DNA of 50,295 bases from Gammaproteobacteria bacterium (GCA_028870845.1 JAGWOR010000016.1:1-50295); one strand, 5' to 3'. Shown: positions 40,581 to 48,368, counted from the stretch's first letter. A program made the numbers and translations. Notes: generated by a model from the letters alone, not told the origin.

Positions 40581-41348
40581 ATGAAACTGGGAAGACATGT
40601 ATTCGGAGTGGCGGCCATGGGTTTCGGCGTCATCGCCCTGTTCGGGCACGACTTCATGATCTGGCAGCAGCTGAGCACGCTGTGGAGCACGCCGCAGGGC
40701 ACGGTCCTGGGCTATCTGGTGGCGGCGGCAGAGATTTTGGGCGGCGCCGCCATCCAGTTCCGACGCAGCGCGGGTTACGCCGCGCTGCTGCTGGCGCTGG
40801 TGTACCTGTTCTTTGCCTGCCGCTGGATTCCGCAGATCGTCGCGGCCCCGGGGGTCTATGATCACTGGGGGAATTTTTTCGAACAGTTTTCCCTGGTGGT
40901 GGGGGGCTTGCTGGTGTACGCCTGCACCGCGCCGGCCGCGCCGCTGGCTGCCGGCATCCGCAACAACGGCCGGCTGCTGTACGGCCTGTGCGTGGTCTCG
41001 TTCACGCTGGAACAGCTGATCTATCTTTCCGGCACCGCCAGTCTGGTGCCCAAGTGGCTGCCGCCGGGGCCCATGTTATGGGCCGTGCTCACCACCATCG
41101 CCATGGCCCTGGCCGCGGTGGCGCTGCTCACCGGACGCCGGGCGCTACTGGCGGCGCGGCTGCTGACCGTCATGTTCCTGGTCTTCGGCGTGCTCATCTG
41201 GCTGCCGCGGCTGATCCTGCATCCCGGCAACCACGTGGATTGGGGTGCTAACGCCCAGAACCTGCTGCTCACCGGCGCCGCCTGGATTGTGGCCGACTGG
41301 CTCGGCGGCACCAGCACACCGGAGACAACCGACGCCGCCACCCACTAA
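40581..41348 (+). CDS. Polytopic membrane protein, unknown function
   Basis: 255 residues with about seven helices, for example FGVAAMGFGVIALFGHDFMI, LGYLVAAAEILGGAAIQFRR and YAALLLALVYLFFACRWIPQ. A similar repeat appears in the second half (LWAVLTTIAMALAAVALLTG; LLTVMFLVFGVLIWLPRLIL). This two-unit, DoxX-like layout suggests duplication of a four-helix unit, but I do not recognise the family. It ends in a soluble Thr-rich tail (STPETTDAATH). GGGAG lies about 8 bases before the ATG. It probably is transcribed with the DUF4440 gene 58 bases upstream. Confidence 0.75.
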   Translation: MKLGRHVFGVAAMGFGVIALFGHDFMIWQQLSTLWSTPQGTVLGYLVAAAEILGGAAIQFRRSAGYAALLLALVYLFFACRWIPQIVAAPGVYDHWGNFFEQFSLVVGGLLVYACTAPAAPLAAGIRNNGRLLYGLCVVSFTLEQLIYLSGTASLVPKWLPPGPMLWAVLTTIAMALAAVALLTGRRALLAARLLTVMFLVFGVLIWLPRLILHPGNHVDWGANAQNLLLTGAAWIVADWLGGTSTPETTDAATH

Positions 41349-41443
41349 GCCACACGCAGCATGCGCTTGCTGCATTCACGATGCCTGCGCACATCTGCCG
41401 TTGTGCCAGACTCATATCAATGAACAGTACAGAGGTAACCCTC

Positions 41444-41848
41444 ATGAACAAGCAACTTAGAGGTTACTCTCCGTTGCTGCTGTGGCTGATGCTCGCGACC
41501 GGCTGCGGCATGTTCAGCAACCCGGCCACGCGCCTGGCGAACCGCATTGAAATGGGCGCCGAGGCGTTGGGCGTGAAGGATGGCTCCGCTTACATGCTCA
41601 TGAACCTTTCACCTTCAGGCTCCGGAGAATGTCGCGGCCCCTATAGCGTCAGATTGGATCCGGCGGGGACGCTCACCGTCGTGTGCAAGAACGCCTCTGG
41701 CCAAGTCACATCCAGTGTCAGCACCACCGCGTATGCACGCATGCTGCTCACGCCGCACAGTTATATGGTGAACAAAGCCGCCGGCTCGGATCTCAGCATC
41801 AATTTGCAGCGACAGCACGGCCGGGCGGTTATCGTCGGTGTGCAATAA
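41444..41848 (+). CDS. Small lipoprotein, unknown function
   Basis: 134 residues from the ATG at 41444 with AGAGG upstream. The signal MNKQLRGYSPLLLWLMLATGC ends in a lipobox (LATG-C), so the mature protein would be lipidated at Cys21 and, with Gly/Met following, probably carried to the outer membrane. The rest (ANRIEMGAEALGVKDGSAYM; CRGPYSVRLDPAGTLTVVCK; HGRAVIVGVQ) looks like a compact beta fold with two Cys that may bond. No named family. It lies 95 bases downstream of the polytopic membrane gene. Confidence 0.8.
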   Translation: MNKQLRGYSPLLLWLMLATGCGMFSNPATRLANRIEMGAEALGVKDGSAYMLMNLSPSGSGECRGPYSVRLDPAGTLTVVCKNASGQVTSSVSTTAYARMLLTPHSYMVNKAAGSDLSINLQRQHGRAVIVGVQ

Positions 41849-41926
41849 GCCGGCTGCCCGGAGTACAGGCTGCGAACCGCTCCGGTGTTGCCAGTTCAGA
41901 CGGCCAACAACGATAAGGTGAAAACA

Positions 41927-42256
41927 ATGACCCAACTGGATCATGGAAAACTGCTGACACTGTGCTGCGATGATCTGTCCTGGAAAGCATCCACATTTGC
42001 CGCCGGCGTGTTCGTCAAGGACGTGGCGGTGAGCGGCGGCCTGGAAATGCAGCTGGTGCGTTTCGAGGCCGGTGCCCGGCTGCCGCTGCATGAACACGAG
42101 CTCCCGGAATTCATCTATGTGCTGGAAGGCGAACTCAGCATCGGCGACCAGGGTTTGCGCCGCGGCTGGGCCAGCGTAGCCAGCCCGGGTTCCGTGCATA
42201 CCGACGTACACTCCGATACGGGCTGCATTTTTGTACTGGTGGACCGCCCGTTGTAG
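41927..42256 (+). CDS. Cupin-domain protein
   Basis: 109 residues from the ATG at 41927, preceded by AAGGTG. A single cupin barrel is visible: motif 1 ARLPLHEHELPEFIYVLEGE (G-x-H-x-H-x4-E-x-x-x-V-x-x-G), then LSIGDQGLRRGWASVASPGS and motif 2 VHTDVHSDTGCIFVLVDRPL. The metal ligands His, His, Glu and a later His are present, so it is likely metal-binding. The short length and ChrR-like arrangement suggest a sensor or isomerase; the substrate is not predictable. A broken gene follows, so no intact partner lies immediately downstream. Confidence 0.85.
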   Translation: MTQLDHGKLLTLCCDDLSWKASTFAAGVFVKDVAVSGGLEMQLVRFEAGARLPLHEHELPEFIYVLEGELSIGDQGLRRGWASVASPGSVHTDVHSDTGCIFVLVDRPL

Positions 42257-42331
42257 ACGCCGGATGCTTCCGGGCCGGAAACTTGTGCCCAGGGCTGCAG
42301 CTGGATATCTTTCTCGAGTAAAGCGCTGCCC

Positions 42332-42657
42332 ATGAGCGATCAAATTCCCGTGAGTTTGCATACCGCCAACGACATCGGCGGCGCACTGTCCGCGAGTCTC
42401 GAATAGGGCGGGCTGATCCTCACGGCACAGCAGCTGGGGGAGGATTTTTTCAATCTGCGCACCGGGCTGGCCTGCGAACTGTTTCAGAAGTGCGTCAACT
42501 ACCGTGCACGCCTGGCCATCGTGATCCCGGACCCTGGGAAATACGGGCAGCGTTTCGCTGAGCTGGCCTACAACATCGCCGCCATGCGGCCGTGCGGTTT
42601 TTCACCAGCGAGGAAGACGCGCAGCGCTGGATACAAATTGAAATACCGCAGGCATGA
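42332..42657 (+). pseudogene. Broken DUF4180 gene (in-frame stop and frameshift)
   Basis: Reading from the ATG at 42332 gives MSDQIPVSLHTANDIGGALS, then ASLE and a TAG at 42404-42406. The frame then continues as GGLILTAQQLGEDFFNLRTG and LACELFQKCVNYRARLAIVI, which is the DUF4180 core (family form: FFDLRTGxAGExxQKxxNYRxxLAIV). After AELAYNIAAMRP (about 42593) the reading must shift by one base to VRFFTSEEDAQRWIQIE and stop at 42655-42657. One premature stop and one frameshift in otherwise clear family similarity mark it as a pseudogene. Sequencing error could explain one of them, less likely both. Confidence 0.75.
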
Positions 42658-42782
42658 CCAAGGTCCGGCGAATGCTCCACTACCCTGACCGTTTGAATGT
42701 TCCAGACCAGTAGCGTACGGATAGCGGTGACATGTGGGTTGTTCACGAGTTTCAATAAACAGTTAGGAGAAAGGCATCCATT

Positions 42783-43484
42783 TTGAGTACTGCCAGACCA
42801 GCCATCTATTGCCTGTTGCAGGCGCTACTTGCCCTGGTGGCCGTGTACCTGCCAACGTTTTTGATCACTTCGCTGCTGATTGCTTCCGGTGTGTTTGGCA
42901 AGCTCAGCAAACCACAGGCGCAACTGGTATCCATCCCCATCATCATCATCGTCAGCCTGGGCATTGCCCTGGCAATCATGGCCTGGCTGGCGTGGCGGCG
43001 CGGACAAAACTTTGCCGACTACGGCTTACGGTCCGTGTCCTGGCGCAGGCTGATTGCGGCCGCGGTGCCGGGTTTGCTGTTCGGGTCAGCGCTGTACGGC
43101 CTGCACAGGCTATTGCCGCTGGGCGCCTCTCCGGATTTAGGTGAATTGAGTCGCTGGCAGGTTGTGTTGTTCTTTTGGATCGGCGCACCGATTCAGGAAG
43201 AGACCATCTTCCGTGGATTGATTCAGACCGTGGCCCAGACCCGGTATGCGAAGCCATTGCAGATCGGCCGGTTGAAACTGCCGGTTTCCGCCCTGATTTC
43301 GGCCGCGCTGTTTGCACTGGTGCATTTGGCTACCCTGAGTCTGGGCGCTTCGCCGGGCGATGTGCTGTTCATTGTATGTGGTGCGTTGCTGTTGGGGCTG
43401 GTGGCGGGGTGGTTGCGCGCCCGGACCGGCAGCGTGTTACCGGGCATGGTGGTGCATGCGCTGTTTAATATTATTGTGGGTTGA
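42783..43484 (+). CDS. CPBP-family intramembrane metalloprotease
   Basis: 233 residues starting at a TTG (42783) with AGGAGAAAGG upstream. Of about seven to eight helices, the protease motifs are APIQEETIFRGLIQT with E139, E140 and R144, FALVHLATLSLG with H181, and a late MVVHALFNIIVG with H224. The family (CPBP/Rce1/Abi) cleaves in membranes and includes bacteriocin self-immunity and prenyl-protein processing enzymes. The function here is open. It follows the broken DUF4180 gene by 125 bases and precedes the split DUF302 gene by 63 bases. Confidence 0.88.
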   Translation: MSTARPAIYCLLQALLALVAVYLPTFLITSLLIASGVFGKLSKPQAQLVSIPIIIIVSLGIALAIMAWLAWRRGQNFADYGLRSVSWRRLIAAAVPGLLFGSALYGLHRLLPLGASPDLGELSRWQVVLFFWIGAPIQEETIFRGLIQTVAQTRYAKPLQIGRLKLPVSALISAALFALVHLATLSLGASPGDVLFIVCGALLLGLVAGWLRARTGSVLPGMVVHALFNIIVG

Positions 43485-43547
43485 ACTCCGTCACCGCCTG
43501 CGCGTGGACAATCCCGATAAATACCCAATAATTCCGCAAGCTGGCTC

Positions 43548-43823
43548 ATGTACTACCTCGTAGAATCCGGCAAATCCTTCAAACAGGCCGCCATGAAACG
43601 CCACGCTTTCGGCGTGCTGCAGGTGCACGACCTGGGCGCCACCTTGCGCGGCAAGGGCGTGGATTTTCCCGAGCAATGCAAGGTCTTCGAAGTCTGCAAT
43701 CCCACGCAGGCGGCCAGGGTCCTTTCCGCGGACATGCGTCTCAACATGGCGCTGGGTTTGGTGATTTATGTCCTGGTGGAAGCCGAGAAATATCTGCTGC
43801 GAGGCAGGAGTTCCGTGGTATGA
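43548..43823 (+). pseudogene. DUF302 gene, N-terminal fragment (interrupted)
   Basis: From the ATG at 43548 the reading MYYLVESGKSFKQAAMKRHA and FGVLQVHDLGATLRGKGVDF is the N-terminal half of a DUF302 protein, continuing CKVFEVCNPTQAARVLSADM and RLNMAL. Family members continue LPCRISVYT..., but after the CTG at 43752-43754 the frame becomes LVIYVLVEAEKYLLRGRSS and stops. The missing C-terminal half is found in the same orientation at 47580-47741. The usual helix before KRHxFGV also seems about eight residues short here. See the finding on the split gene. Confidence 0.7.
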
Positions 43824-43833
43824 ATTCTGCAGA

Positions 43834-43851
43834 CCCCGCCGTTTGGCGGGG
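43834..43851 (+). terminator. Short GC hairpin after DUF302 fragment
   Basis: CCCCGCC (43834-43840) and GGCGGGG (43845-43851) with loop GTTT form a perfect 7-base stem 10 bases after the TGA at 43821-43823. No T-run follows, so it is a stem-loop with possible terminator or stabiliser role only. Confidence 0.4.
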
Positions 43852-44014
43852 AGGAGACCATCGCCTCAACCTGCGCTTGCAGATCCGGCCTGACCCGCAG
43901 CAATGCCCGCGAAAAAATCTGTGTTTGGCCGGGTCTGGATCGATATGGAACCTGGCGGTCAATATGCCCGGAACGGTCTGCTTCCATCGCCTGGGCTTGA
44001 GCACCGGATTGAAC

Positions 44015-44020
44015 TATAAT
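44015..44020 (+). promoter_or_regulatory. Possible -10 promoter element before tauE-like gene
   Basis: A consensus TATAAT lies 79 bases before the ATG at 44100. The -35 position (17-base spacer, 43992-43997) reads TGGGCT, a poor match, so an activator or another sigma factor would be needed. It is the best promoter-like element in the 276-base gap between the DUF302 fragment and the TauE-like gene, which otherwise shows no gene. Confidence 0.35.
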
Positions 44021-44099
44021 ACGCACCGCGCCGCGGCTTACACACTGGCACACCATCCGGTTCATTAAGTAACTCACAGACACTTGCCTGCGGCGCTGC

Positions 44100-44939
44100 A
44101 TGCATCCACTACTACCCGAATTCCTCTTCGCCGTGTCGATCGTGGCCGGCTTCATCGGCGCCATGAGCGGCATGGGCGGAGGGGTTGTGCTCATTCCGGT
44201 GCTGACGCTCATCGGCGTCGACATCAAGCACGCCATTGCCATCAGCATGGTGTCCGTGATTGCCACTTCCAGTGGCGCGGCTTCCGCCTACGTGCGCGAA
44301 CACATCACCAACCTCAAAGTCGGCATGTTCCTGGAAATGTTCACCATCCTGGGGGCGATCGTCGGTGCCGCGGTCACGCTCGCCTCCGGCGACCGCCTGC
44401 TGTTCATCGCCTTCGGCATCGTGCTGCTGCTTTCCTGGGGGACCTTGTTCCTGCGTCCGCACGAGGCGCAGGGCTACCTGCACAAACAGGACCGCTTCAG
44501 CCGCTGGCTGGAACTGCAGGGCTCCTACTTCGACCATGCGCAAGGTGAAACCATCGAATACCGCGCGCGTCATGCCTACCTCGGTGGGCCCATGATGTTC
44601 GGCGCCGGTTTCATTGCCGGCCTGCTCGGCATCGGGGCCGGCGCCCTCAAGGTATTAACGCTGGATCTGGTCATGGGACTGCCGGCCAAGGTTTCCACCA
44701 CCACCAGCAACCTGATCATCGGGGTGACCGCGCTCGCGGGCACCAGCGTGTACCTGGCGGCCGGGCTGATCAACCCGGGAATCGTCGCTCCGGTGGTGCT
44801 GGGCGTGGTGGCCGGCGCCTTCCTCGGCACCCGCGTGCTGAAATGGATGACCAACCTGACCGTGCGGCGCTTGTTCCTGGTGGTGCTGCTGCTGCTCGGC
44901 GTGGAAATGCTGCTGCGCGGCTTCGGACTGTTTGCCTGA
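44100..44939 (+). CDS. TauE/SafE-family sulfite/sulfonate exporter
   Basis: 279 residues and about eight helices with the paired glycine-rich TauE/SafE signatures: VAGFIGAMSGMGGGVVLIPV near the N-terminus and IAGLLGIGAGALKVLTLDLV in the middle, followed by AKVSTTTSNLIIGVTALAG. The long cytoplasmic loop (HEAQGYLHKQDRFSRWLELQ; YRARHAYLGGPM) separates the halves. Members export sulfite, sulfonates or related anions. The stop overlaps the ATG of the DUF1634 gene (TGATG at 44937-44941), a partnership known from other genomes. Confidence 0.9.
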   Translation: MHPLLPEFLFAVSIVAGFIGAMSGMGGGVVLIPVLTLIGVDIKHAIAISMVSVIATSSGAASAYVREHITNLKVGMFLEMFTILGAIVGAAVTLASGDRLLFIAFGIVLLLSWGTLFLRPHEAQGYLHKQDRFSRWLELQGSYFDHAQGETIEYRARHAYLGGPMMFGAGFIAGLLGIGAGALKVLTLDLVMGLPAKVSTTTSNLIIGVTALAGTSVYLAAGLINPGIVAPVVLGVVAGAFLGTRVLKWMTNLTVRRLFLVVLLLLGVEMLLRGFGLFA

Positions 44940-45349
44940 TGTCAACCGAACCGGAACCTATGCCTGGGTCGCCATTAGGGCGGCAGGAATCCCGCATGGA
45001 AGCCGTGATCGGGTACCTGCTGCTGGCCGGAGTTATCGCCAGCAGCGTCATGCTGGGCGCAGGCATGCTCTGGGACAAACTGGCCACCGGCCACGTCCGG
45101 CTCAGTTATCTGATTTCCGGCATGAACTTCTTTCAATTTCTATTCTCCGATATGCATGCGCTGCTGAGTGGCTCACACTTGGGACCCCACTTGCTCGTAA
45201 ACTTCGGCATCGCGCTGTTGCTGCTGACTCCCTATATCCGGGTGCTGGCGTCGGTGGCCTTCTTTGCCTTGGTCGAGCGCAACGCAAAATATGCACTGTT
45301 CACCCTGTTCGTGGCCATGGTGCTGACTTTCAGCTTATTCTTGCGCTGA
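44939..45349 (+). CDS. DUF1634-family membrane protein
   Basis: 136 residues from the ATG in the TGATG overlap. After a hydrophilic start (EPEPMPGSPLGRQESRMEAV) come three helices: IGYLLLAGVIASSVMLGAGM, LVNFGIALLLLTPYIRVLAS and YALFTLFVAMVLTFSLFL. The motif H-V-R-LSYLISGMNFFQF and LSGSHLGPHLLVN lies between them. DUF1634 genes are regularly next to TauE/SafE exporters and probably act with them, by inference. A later ATG near 44996 is possible but the overlap supports this one. Confidence 0.87.
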   Translation: MSTEPEPMPGSPLGRQESRMEAVIGYLLLAGVIASSVMLGAGMLWDKLATGHVRLSYLISGMNFFQFLFSDMHALLSGSHLGPHLLVNFGIALLLLTPYIRVLASVAFFALVERNAKYALFTLFVAMVLTFSLFLR

Positions 45350-45423
45350 GTTTCAGACAGTCGGCCGAATCCCCGGACGCGGTGGCTGCCAGTCTAGCCG
45401 GAAGCTTAACCACAGGTTTGACG

Positions 45424-46461
45424 ATGCCCGCTCAAGACACACCGCCGCCTGCATCGACATCCCGCCGCACCGGCACGGGACGTCGGCAGATTCTCACACT
45501 GATCGTGCTGTTCGTTCTCGGCGACTGGCTCGGAGCCGGCTTGGCGGTTTATTTCGCCGTCGCCGCCAGGCGTGGCCAGTCGCTTGAGCATCTGTTTTCG
45601 GGCTGGACCTGGTGGGTAATCGCCCTTACGGTGCTGGTGGTGCTGTGGTACGGCCGCGGCGTGCGCCGCCTGGCGCGCGAATTCCGAGGCGTTCCCTTGA
45701 CGGCGCAGTTTTTGGTGTATCTGGGAATATTCACGGCTTTCGTGGCGGTGGTGCCGCCGTTGGATACGCTGGCGCGGGACCTGTACTTCGTGCACCAGAT
45801 CCAGCACATGCTGCTGCACATGATTGCGCCGCTGCTGCTCGCGCTCGGGGTGCCGCTGGCCCCGCTGATTGCCGGGCTGCCCAGTGTTTTACGCCGGAAT
45901 GTCTTGAAGCCGCTGGTGCGCAACCGCGCGCTGCAATGGCTGTGGCGGCTGCTGGTGCACCCGTTGGCGGCGAGCCTGTTATTTACCTTCGCGCTTTATT
46001 TCTGGCAGATTCCACATTTCATGGACTTGATTGCGTTGAGTGATCCGCTGGATGAATTTGCACATGCCACCATGTTAGTCAGCGGCCTGTTTTTCTGGTG
46101 GATGCTGTTCGATCCACGGCCGCGACCGAATGCAGTCTCGTATCCCACCCGGCTGCTGTGCGTTACCGTCACCATGTTCGCCTGTATCCTTGCGGATGCC
46201 TACGTGGTGTTCACCCAGCGGCAGCTCTATCCGGTCTATGCAAATCTGGCCTCCGCCTGGGGTTTCAGCCCGCGTCTGGACCAGACCCTCGGCGGCCTCA
46301 TCACCTGGATAGACGGTTCCATGACCCTGGTCATCGGCGCGCTCATCGTGTTCCACCGCTGGGTGCGCGACGAAACCCTGCGGCCCCTGTCCAGAAGGCG
46401 GCGCCTGCTGCGCATGCAGTTGCCGGATCCGATGCTGGAGTCCGCCGCCCAGCCGCAATGA
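45424..46461 (+). CDS. Caa3-type CtaG-family membrane protein
   Basis: 345 residues from the ATG at 45424. About eight helices include LTLIVLFVLGDWLGAGLAVY, LVYLGIFTAFVAVVPPLDTL and LLFTFALYFWQIPHF. The family His signatures are FVHQIQHMLLHMIAPLLLAL and DEFAHATMLVSGLFFWWMLF. It belongs to the caa3_CtaG family, named for a copper-dependent assembly role in Bacillus cytochrome caa3; it is not Cox11, which shares the name. No oxidase genes are in the window. The upstream frame open from 44932 belongs to another frame of DUF1634. It may act as a copper or haem-copper oxidase assembly factor. Confidence 0.88.
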   Translation: MPAQDTPPPASTSRRTGTGRRQILTLIVLFVLGDWLGAGLAVYFAVAARRGQSLEHLFSGWTWWVIALTVLVVLWYGRGVRRLAREFRGVPLTAQFLVYLGIFTAFVAVVPPLDTLARDLYFVHQIQHMLLHMIAPLLLALGVPLAPLIAGLPSVLRRNVLKPLVRNRALQWLWRLLVHPLAASLLFTFALYFWQIPHFMDLIALSDPLDEFAHATMLVSGLFFWWMLFDPRPRPNAVSYPTRLLCVTVTMFACILADAYVVFTQRQLYPVYANLASAWGFSPRLDQTLGGLITWIDGSMTLVIGALIVFHRWVRDETLRPLSRRRRLLRMQLPDPMLESAAQPQ

Positions 46462-46565
46462 CCCGGAGCCGGTGCGCGGCGCACTGCGCACTGCTATCAC
46501 CACCCTGGCCCATCATCCCGCAGACACCAGCCGGTAAACACCCATGGCCGGAGCCCGGCCTCCGC

Positions 46566-46616
46566 TTGACATGCAGGTATTTGCCTGCCTATTATACAGG
46601 CAGGTAAATACCTGCA
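46566..46616 (+). promoter_or_regulatory. Sigma-70 promoter embedded in ArsR palindromic operator
   Basis: TTGACA (46566-46571) and TATTAT (46590-46595), with an 18-base spacer, form a strong promoter. A 19-base inverted repeat surrounds the -10: TGCAGGTATTTGCCTGCCT (46572-46590) and its near-exact complement at 46598-46616 (one mismatch, 7-base spacer). Each arm is itself palindromic (CAGGTATTTGCCTG 46574-46587; CAGGTAAATACCTG 46601-46614), and the centre CCTGCCT/AGGCAGG makes a third. The operator ends 10 bases before the ArsR ATG, indicating tight autoregulation. Confidence 0.8.
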
Positions 46617-46626
46617 TTTTGTAAAC

Positions 46627-46962
46627 ATGCCGGCGCAGTACCGCGAAACCGATCGGTTGTTTAAGGCGCTGGCTGATCCCAGCCGCCGCAAACTGCTCGA
46701 CCTGCTGCATGCGCACGACGGCCGCAGCCTCAACGACTTGTGCGAACACCTGGAGATGACACGCCAGGCCGTGACCCAGCACCTGGCCCTGCTGGAGGCC
46801 GTCAACCTGGTGGCCACGCTGCGCGTGGGCCGCGAAAAGCTGCACTTCCTCAACCCGGTGCCGCTGCAGGAAATCTATGAACGCTGGATCGCCAAATTCG
46901 AAAAACCGCGACTCAAGGCGCTCGCCCAACTGAAACGCAAATTGGAGAAAACCCATGGCTAA
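46627..46962 (+). CDS. ArsR-family winged-helix repressor
   Basis: 111 residues. FKALADPSRRKLLDLLHAHD is the classic ArsR opening, and LNDLCEHLEMTRQAVTQHLA is the helix-turn-helix, with recognition helix TRQAVTQHLALLEAVNLV and wing RVGREKLHFLNPVPLQ. The Cys motif ELCVC typical of metal sensors is absent; this subgroup, paired with an SRPBCC gene, is thought to sense small molecules. It starts 10 bases after a large palindromic operator and overlaps the SRPBCC gene by 8 bases, so both are repressed together. Confidence 0.92.
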   Translation: MPAQYRETDRLFKALADPSRRKLLDLLHAHDGRSLNDLCEHLEMTRQAVTQHLALLEAVNLVATLRVGREKLHFLNPVPLQEIYERWIAKFEKPRLKALAQLKRKLEKTHG

Positions 46963-47431
46963 AACGACCTTTGTGTACGTGACCTACATCCGCACCACGC
47001 CGGAAAAGCTGTGGTCGGCGCTCACCAAGCGGGAATTCCAGGAGCAGTACTGGTTCGGCATGCATTGCGAAAGCCGCTGGACGGCGGGATCCCCGTGGCA
47101 ACTGGTGTCGGGCGACGGCCAGGTTTTCGATGCGGGAGAAATCGTCGAGGCTCTGCCGCCCAAGCGCCTGGTGATCCGTTGGCAACACCAGAACAAGCCC
47201 GAGCTCAAGGCCGAAGGTGCATCGCTGTGCCGCATGGAACTGGAAACCACCAATTCTGCGGTCAAGCTCACCATCACCCATAGCATCGAGCGCGAGCCCT
47301 CCAGGCTCATCGAAGCGGTGTCGGGCGGCTGGCCCAAGGTGCTTTCCAACCTCAAGTCGCTGCTGGAGACTGGCGCTGTTGTACTGGCTGATCCGTACCC
47401 GACGGCTGGTTCCCGGGCGGGAAACAAGTAG
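46955..47431 (+). CDS. SRPBCC (AHSA1-type) domain protein
   Basis: 158 residues from the ATG at 46955, overlapping the ArsR gene by 8 bases. The fold signs are TTFVYVTYIRTTPEKLWSAL, then LTKREFQEQYWFGMHCESRW, GSPWQLVSGDGQVFDAGEI and VIRWQHQNKPELKAEGASLC. The C-terminal helix includes SGGWPKVLSNLKSLLETG. AHSA1-type bacterial proteins have a hydrophobic pocket for small ligands and are regularly encoded with ArsR-like repressors. The natural ligand may be the inducer of the repressor; this is inference. Confidence 0.9.
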   Translation: MAKTTFVYVTYIRTTPEKLWSALTKREFQEQYWFGMHCESRWTAGSPWQLVSGDGQVFDAGEIVEALPPKRLVIRWQHQNKPELKAEGASLCRMELETTNSAVKLTITHSIEREPSRLIEAVSGGWPKVLSNLKSLLETGAVVLADPYPTAGSRAGNK

Positions 47432-47579
47432 TCAGGTCTGCAATTAAAATTCTGTCTAGGCCTGATCGCTGCCTATGGCCTATTCTCAACGGATGATTTG
47501 CTACAGTGGCCGGAAAACCGCGCACCGGCATGTACTGGGCCAATAATAAGCAGATATACAAAGGATCCATTTTGGGCGG

Positions 47580-47741
47580 CTGCCCTGCAGGATTTCCGTG
47601 TTTACCCAGCAGGGCCGCACGAAAATCGGCCTGATCCGGCCGGCACAAATGCTCGCGGCACTTTCACCGGACCCGGCCCTGTCGACGGTGGCAGCTGAGG
47701 TGGAACGCAAGACCATACAGATGATCGACGAGGCAAAGTAA
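47580..47741 (+). pseudogene. DUF302 gene, C-terminal fragment (interrupted)
   Basis: The frame from the CTG at 47580 reads LPCRISVFTQQGRTKIGLIR, PAQMLAALSPDPALSTVAAE and VERKTIQMIDEAK, then TAA at 47739-47741. This is the C-terminal half of a DUF302 protein and begins exactly where the N-terminal fragment at 43548-43754 breaks off (RLNMAL joined to LPCRISV). The fragment has no start codon or ribosome site of its own and is preceded by unrelated sequence from the SRPBCC stop onward (47432-47579). It is most likely one half of a single disrupted gene. Confidence 0.7.
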
Positions 47742-47790
47742 ATGCCTGAAAATAGAAATGGAATAACACGGACTAAGGTGATTGCGTTCC

Positions 47791-48261
47791 TCAGGACAGG
47801 ATTTTTTGCATTTGCATGCAATCCAGGATAACTCCCGAGACAGGCGATTGATATGTTGCCGCCTGCTCGCCGCTGAATCCGCAGGCGCGGTAGAACGGCA
47901 CCGCATTCAGTGACGCATCCAGGTGCAATTTTCCCACGCCTTGCTCGCGTGCCAGCTTCTCCAGAAGGGTGAGAATTTGTTTGCCAATTCCCCGCCCCAT
48001 GTGTTGCGGACCCACGAACATGGCATCCACCTTGCCGGATTGCAGATTCAGCATGCCCATGCCTGCAATGCAGGCATCCATAATCGCGACGTAGCAGTCG
48101 CTTGCCAGTGTTTGTTTGAATTGATCGCTGGGCGGCGTTTCCGCCCAAATTTTCAGGGTTTCGTCTGGATAAAAACCCGCACAGCCCTTATAGATGGCCG
48201 CCCGGCGTAATGACCAGATGGCACTTGCTTCGTGTATCAAAGCCATGCGAATGGAGATCAT
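47791..48261 (-). CDS. GNAT-family N-acetyltransferase
   Basis: 156 residues. The fold is clear from IRMALIHEASAIWSLRRAAI, YVAIMDACIAGMGMLNLQSG and the CoA loop VGPQHMGRGIGKQILTLLEK, followed by LHLDASLNAVPFYRACGFSG, the typical N-x-x-x-x-x-FY-x-x-x-GF motif. The acceptor is unknown. Start at 48261 or at a second Met five codons later. It stands alone on the minus strand, between the DUF302 C-terminal fragment and the RRM gene, which lies upstream on the same strand beyond a 12-base hairpin. Confidence 0.88.
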   Translation of the reverse strand: MISIRMALIHEASAIWSLRRAAIYKGCAGFYPDETLKIWAETPPSDQFKQTLASDCYVAIMDACIAGMGMLNLQSGKVDAMFVGPQHMGRGIGKQILTLLEKLAREQGVGKLHLDASLNAVPFYRACGFSGEQAATYQSPVSGVILDCMQMQKILS

Positions 48262-48339
48262 GAATCTGCCCTGCCGGTTATTTCTGGAAAAACACCGGTG
48301 TGAAGCGGCGATTGCCCCGACAGGAATATGCCTGAATGC

Positions 48340-48368
48340 CCTTCGCCAGCCGGGGTGGCTGGCGAAGG
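48340..48368. terminator. Perfect 12-base hairpin downstream of RRM gene
   Basis: CCTTCGCCAGCC (48340-48351) and GGCTGGCGAAGG (48357-48368) pair perfectly around GGGGT. It begins 37 bases after the RRM stop on the minus strand. No T-run follows in that direction; on the plus strand ATTTCGTCTTT follows. It probably ends or protects the RRM mRNA. Confidence 0.6.

Larger units (their letters stand above)
43755..47579. other. 3.8-kb segment apparently inserted in the DUF302 gene
   Basis: The segment between the two DUF302 halves carries the TauE/DUF1634 pair, a CtaG-type protein and the ArsR/SRPBCC operon, all on the plus strand. Both junctions share GCTG (43751-43754 and 47579-47582), which may be a short duplication or microhomology. 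No transposase, integrase or clear terminal inverted repeats are visible, so the mechanism is unknown. The limits are deduced from where the DUF302 reading breaks and resumes. Confidence 0.55.
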
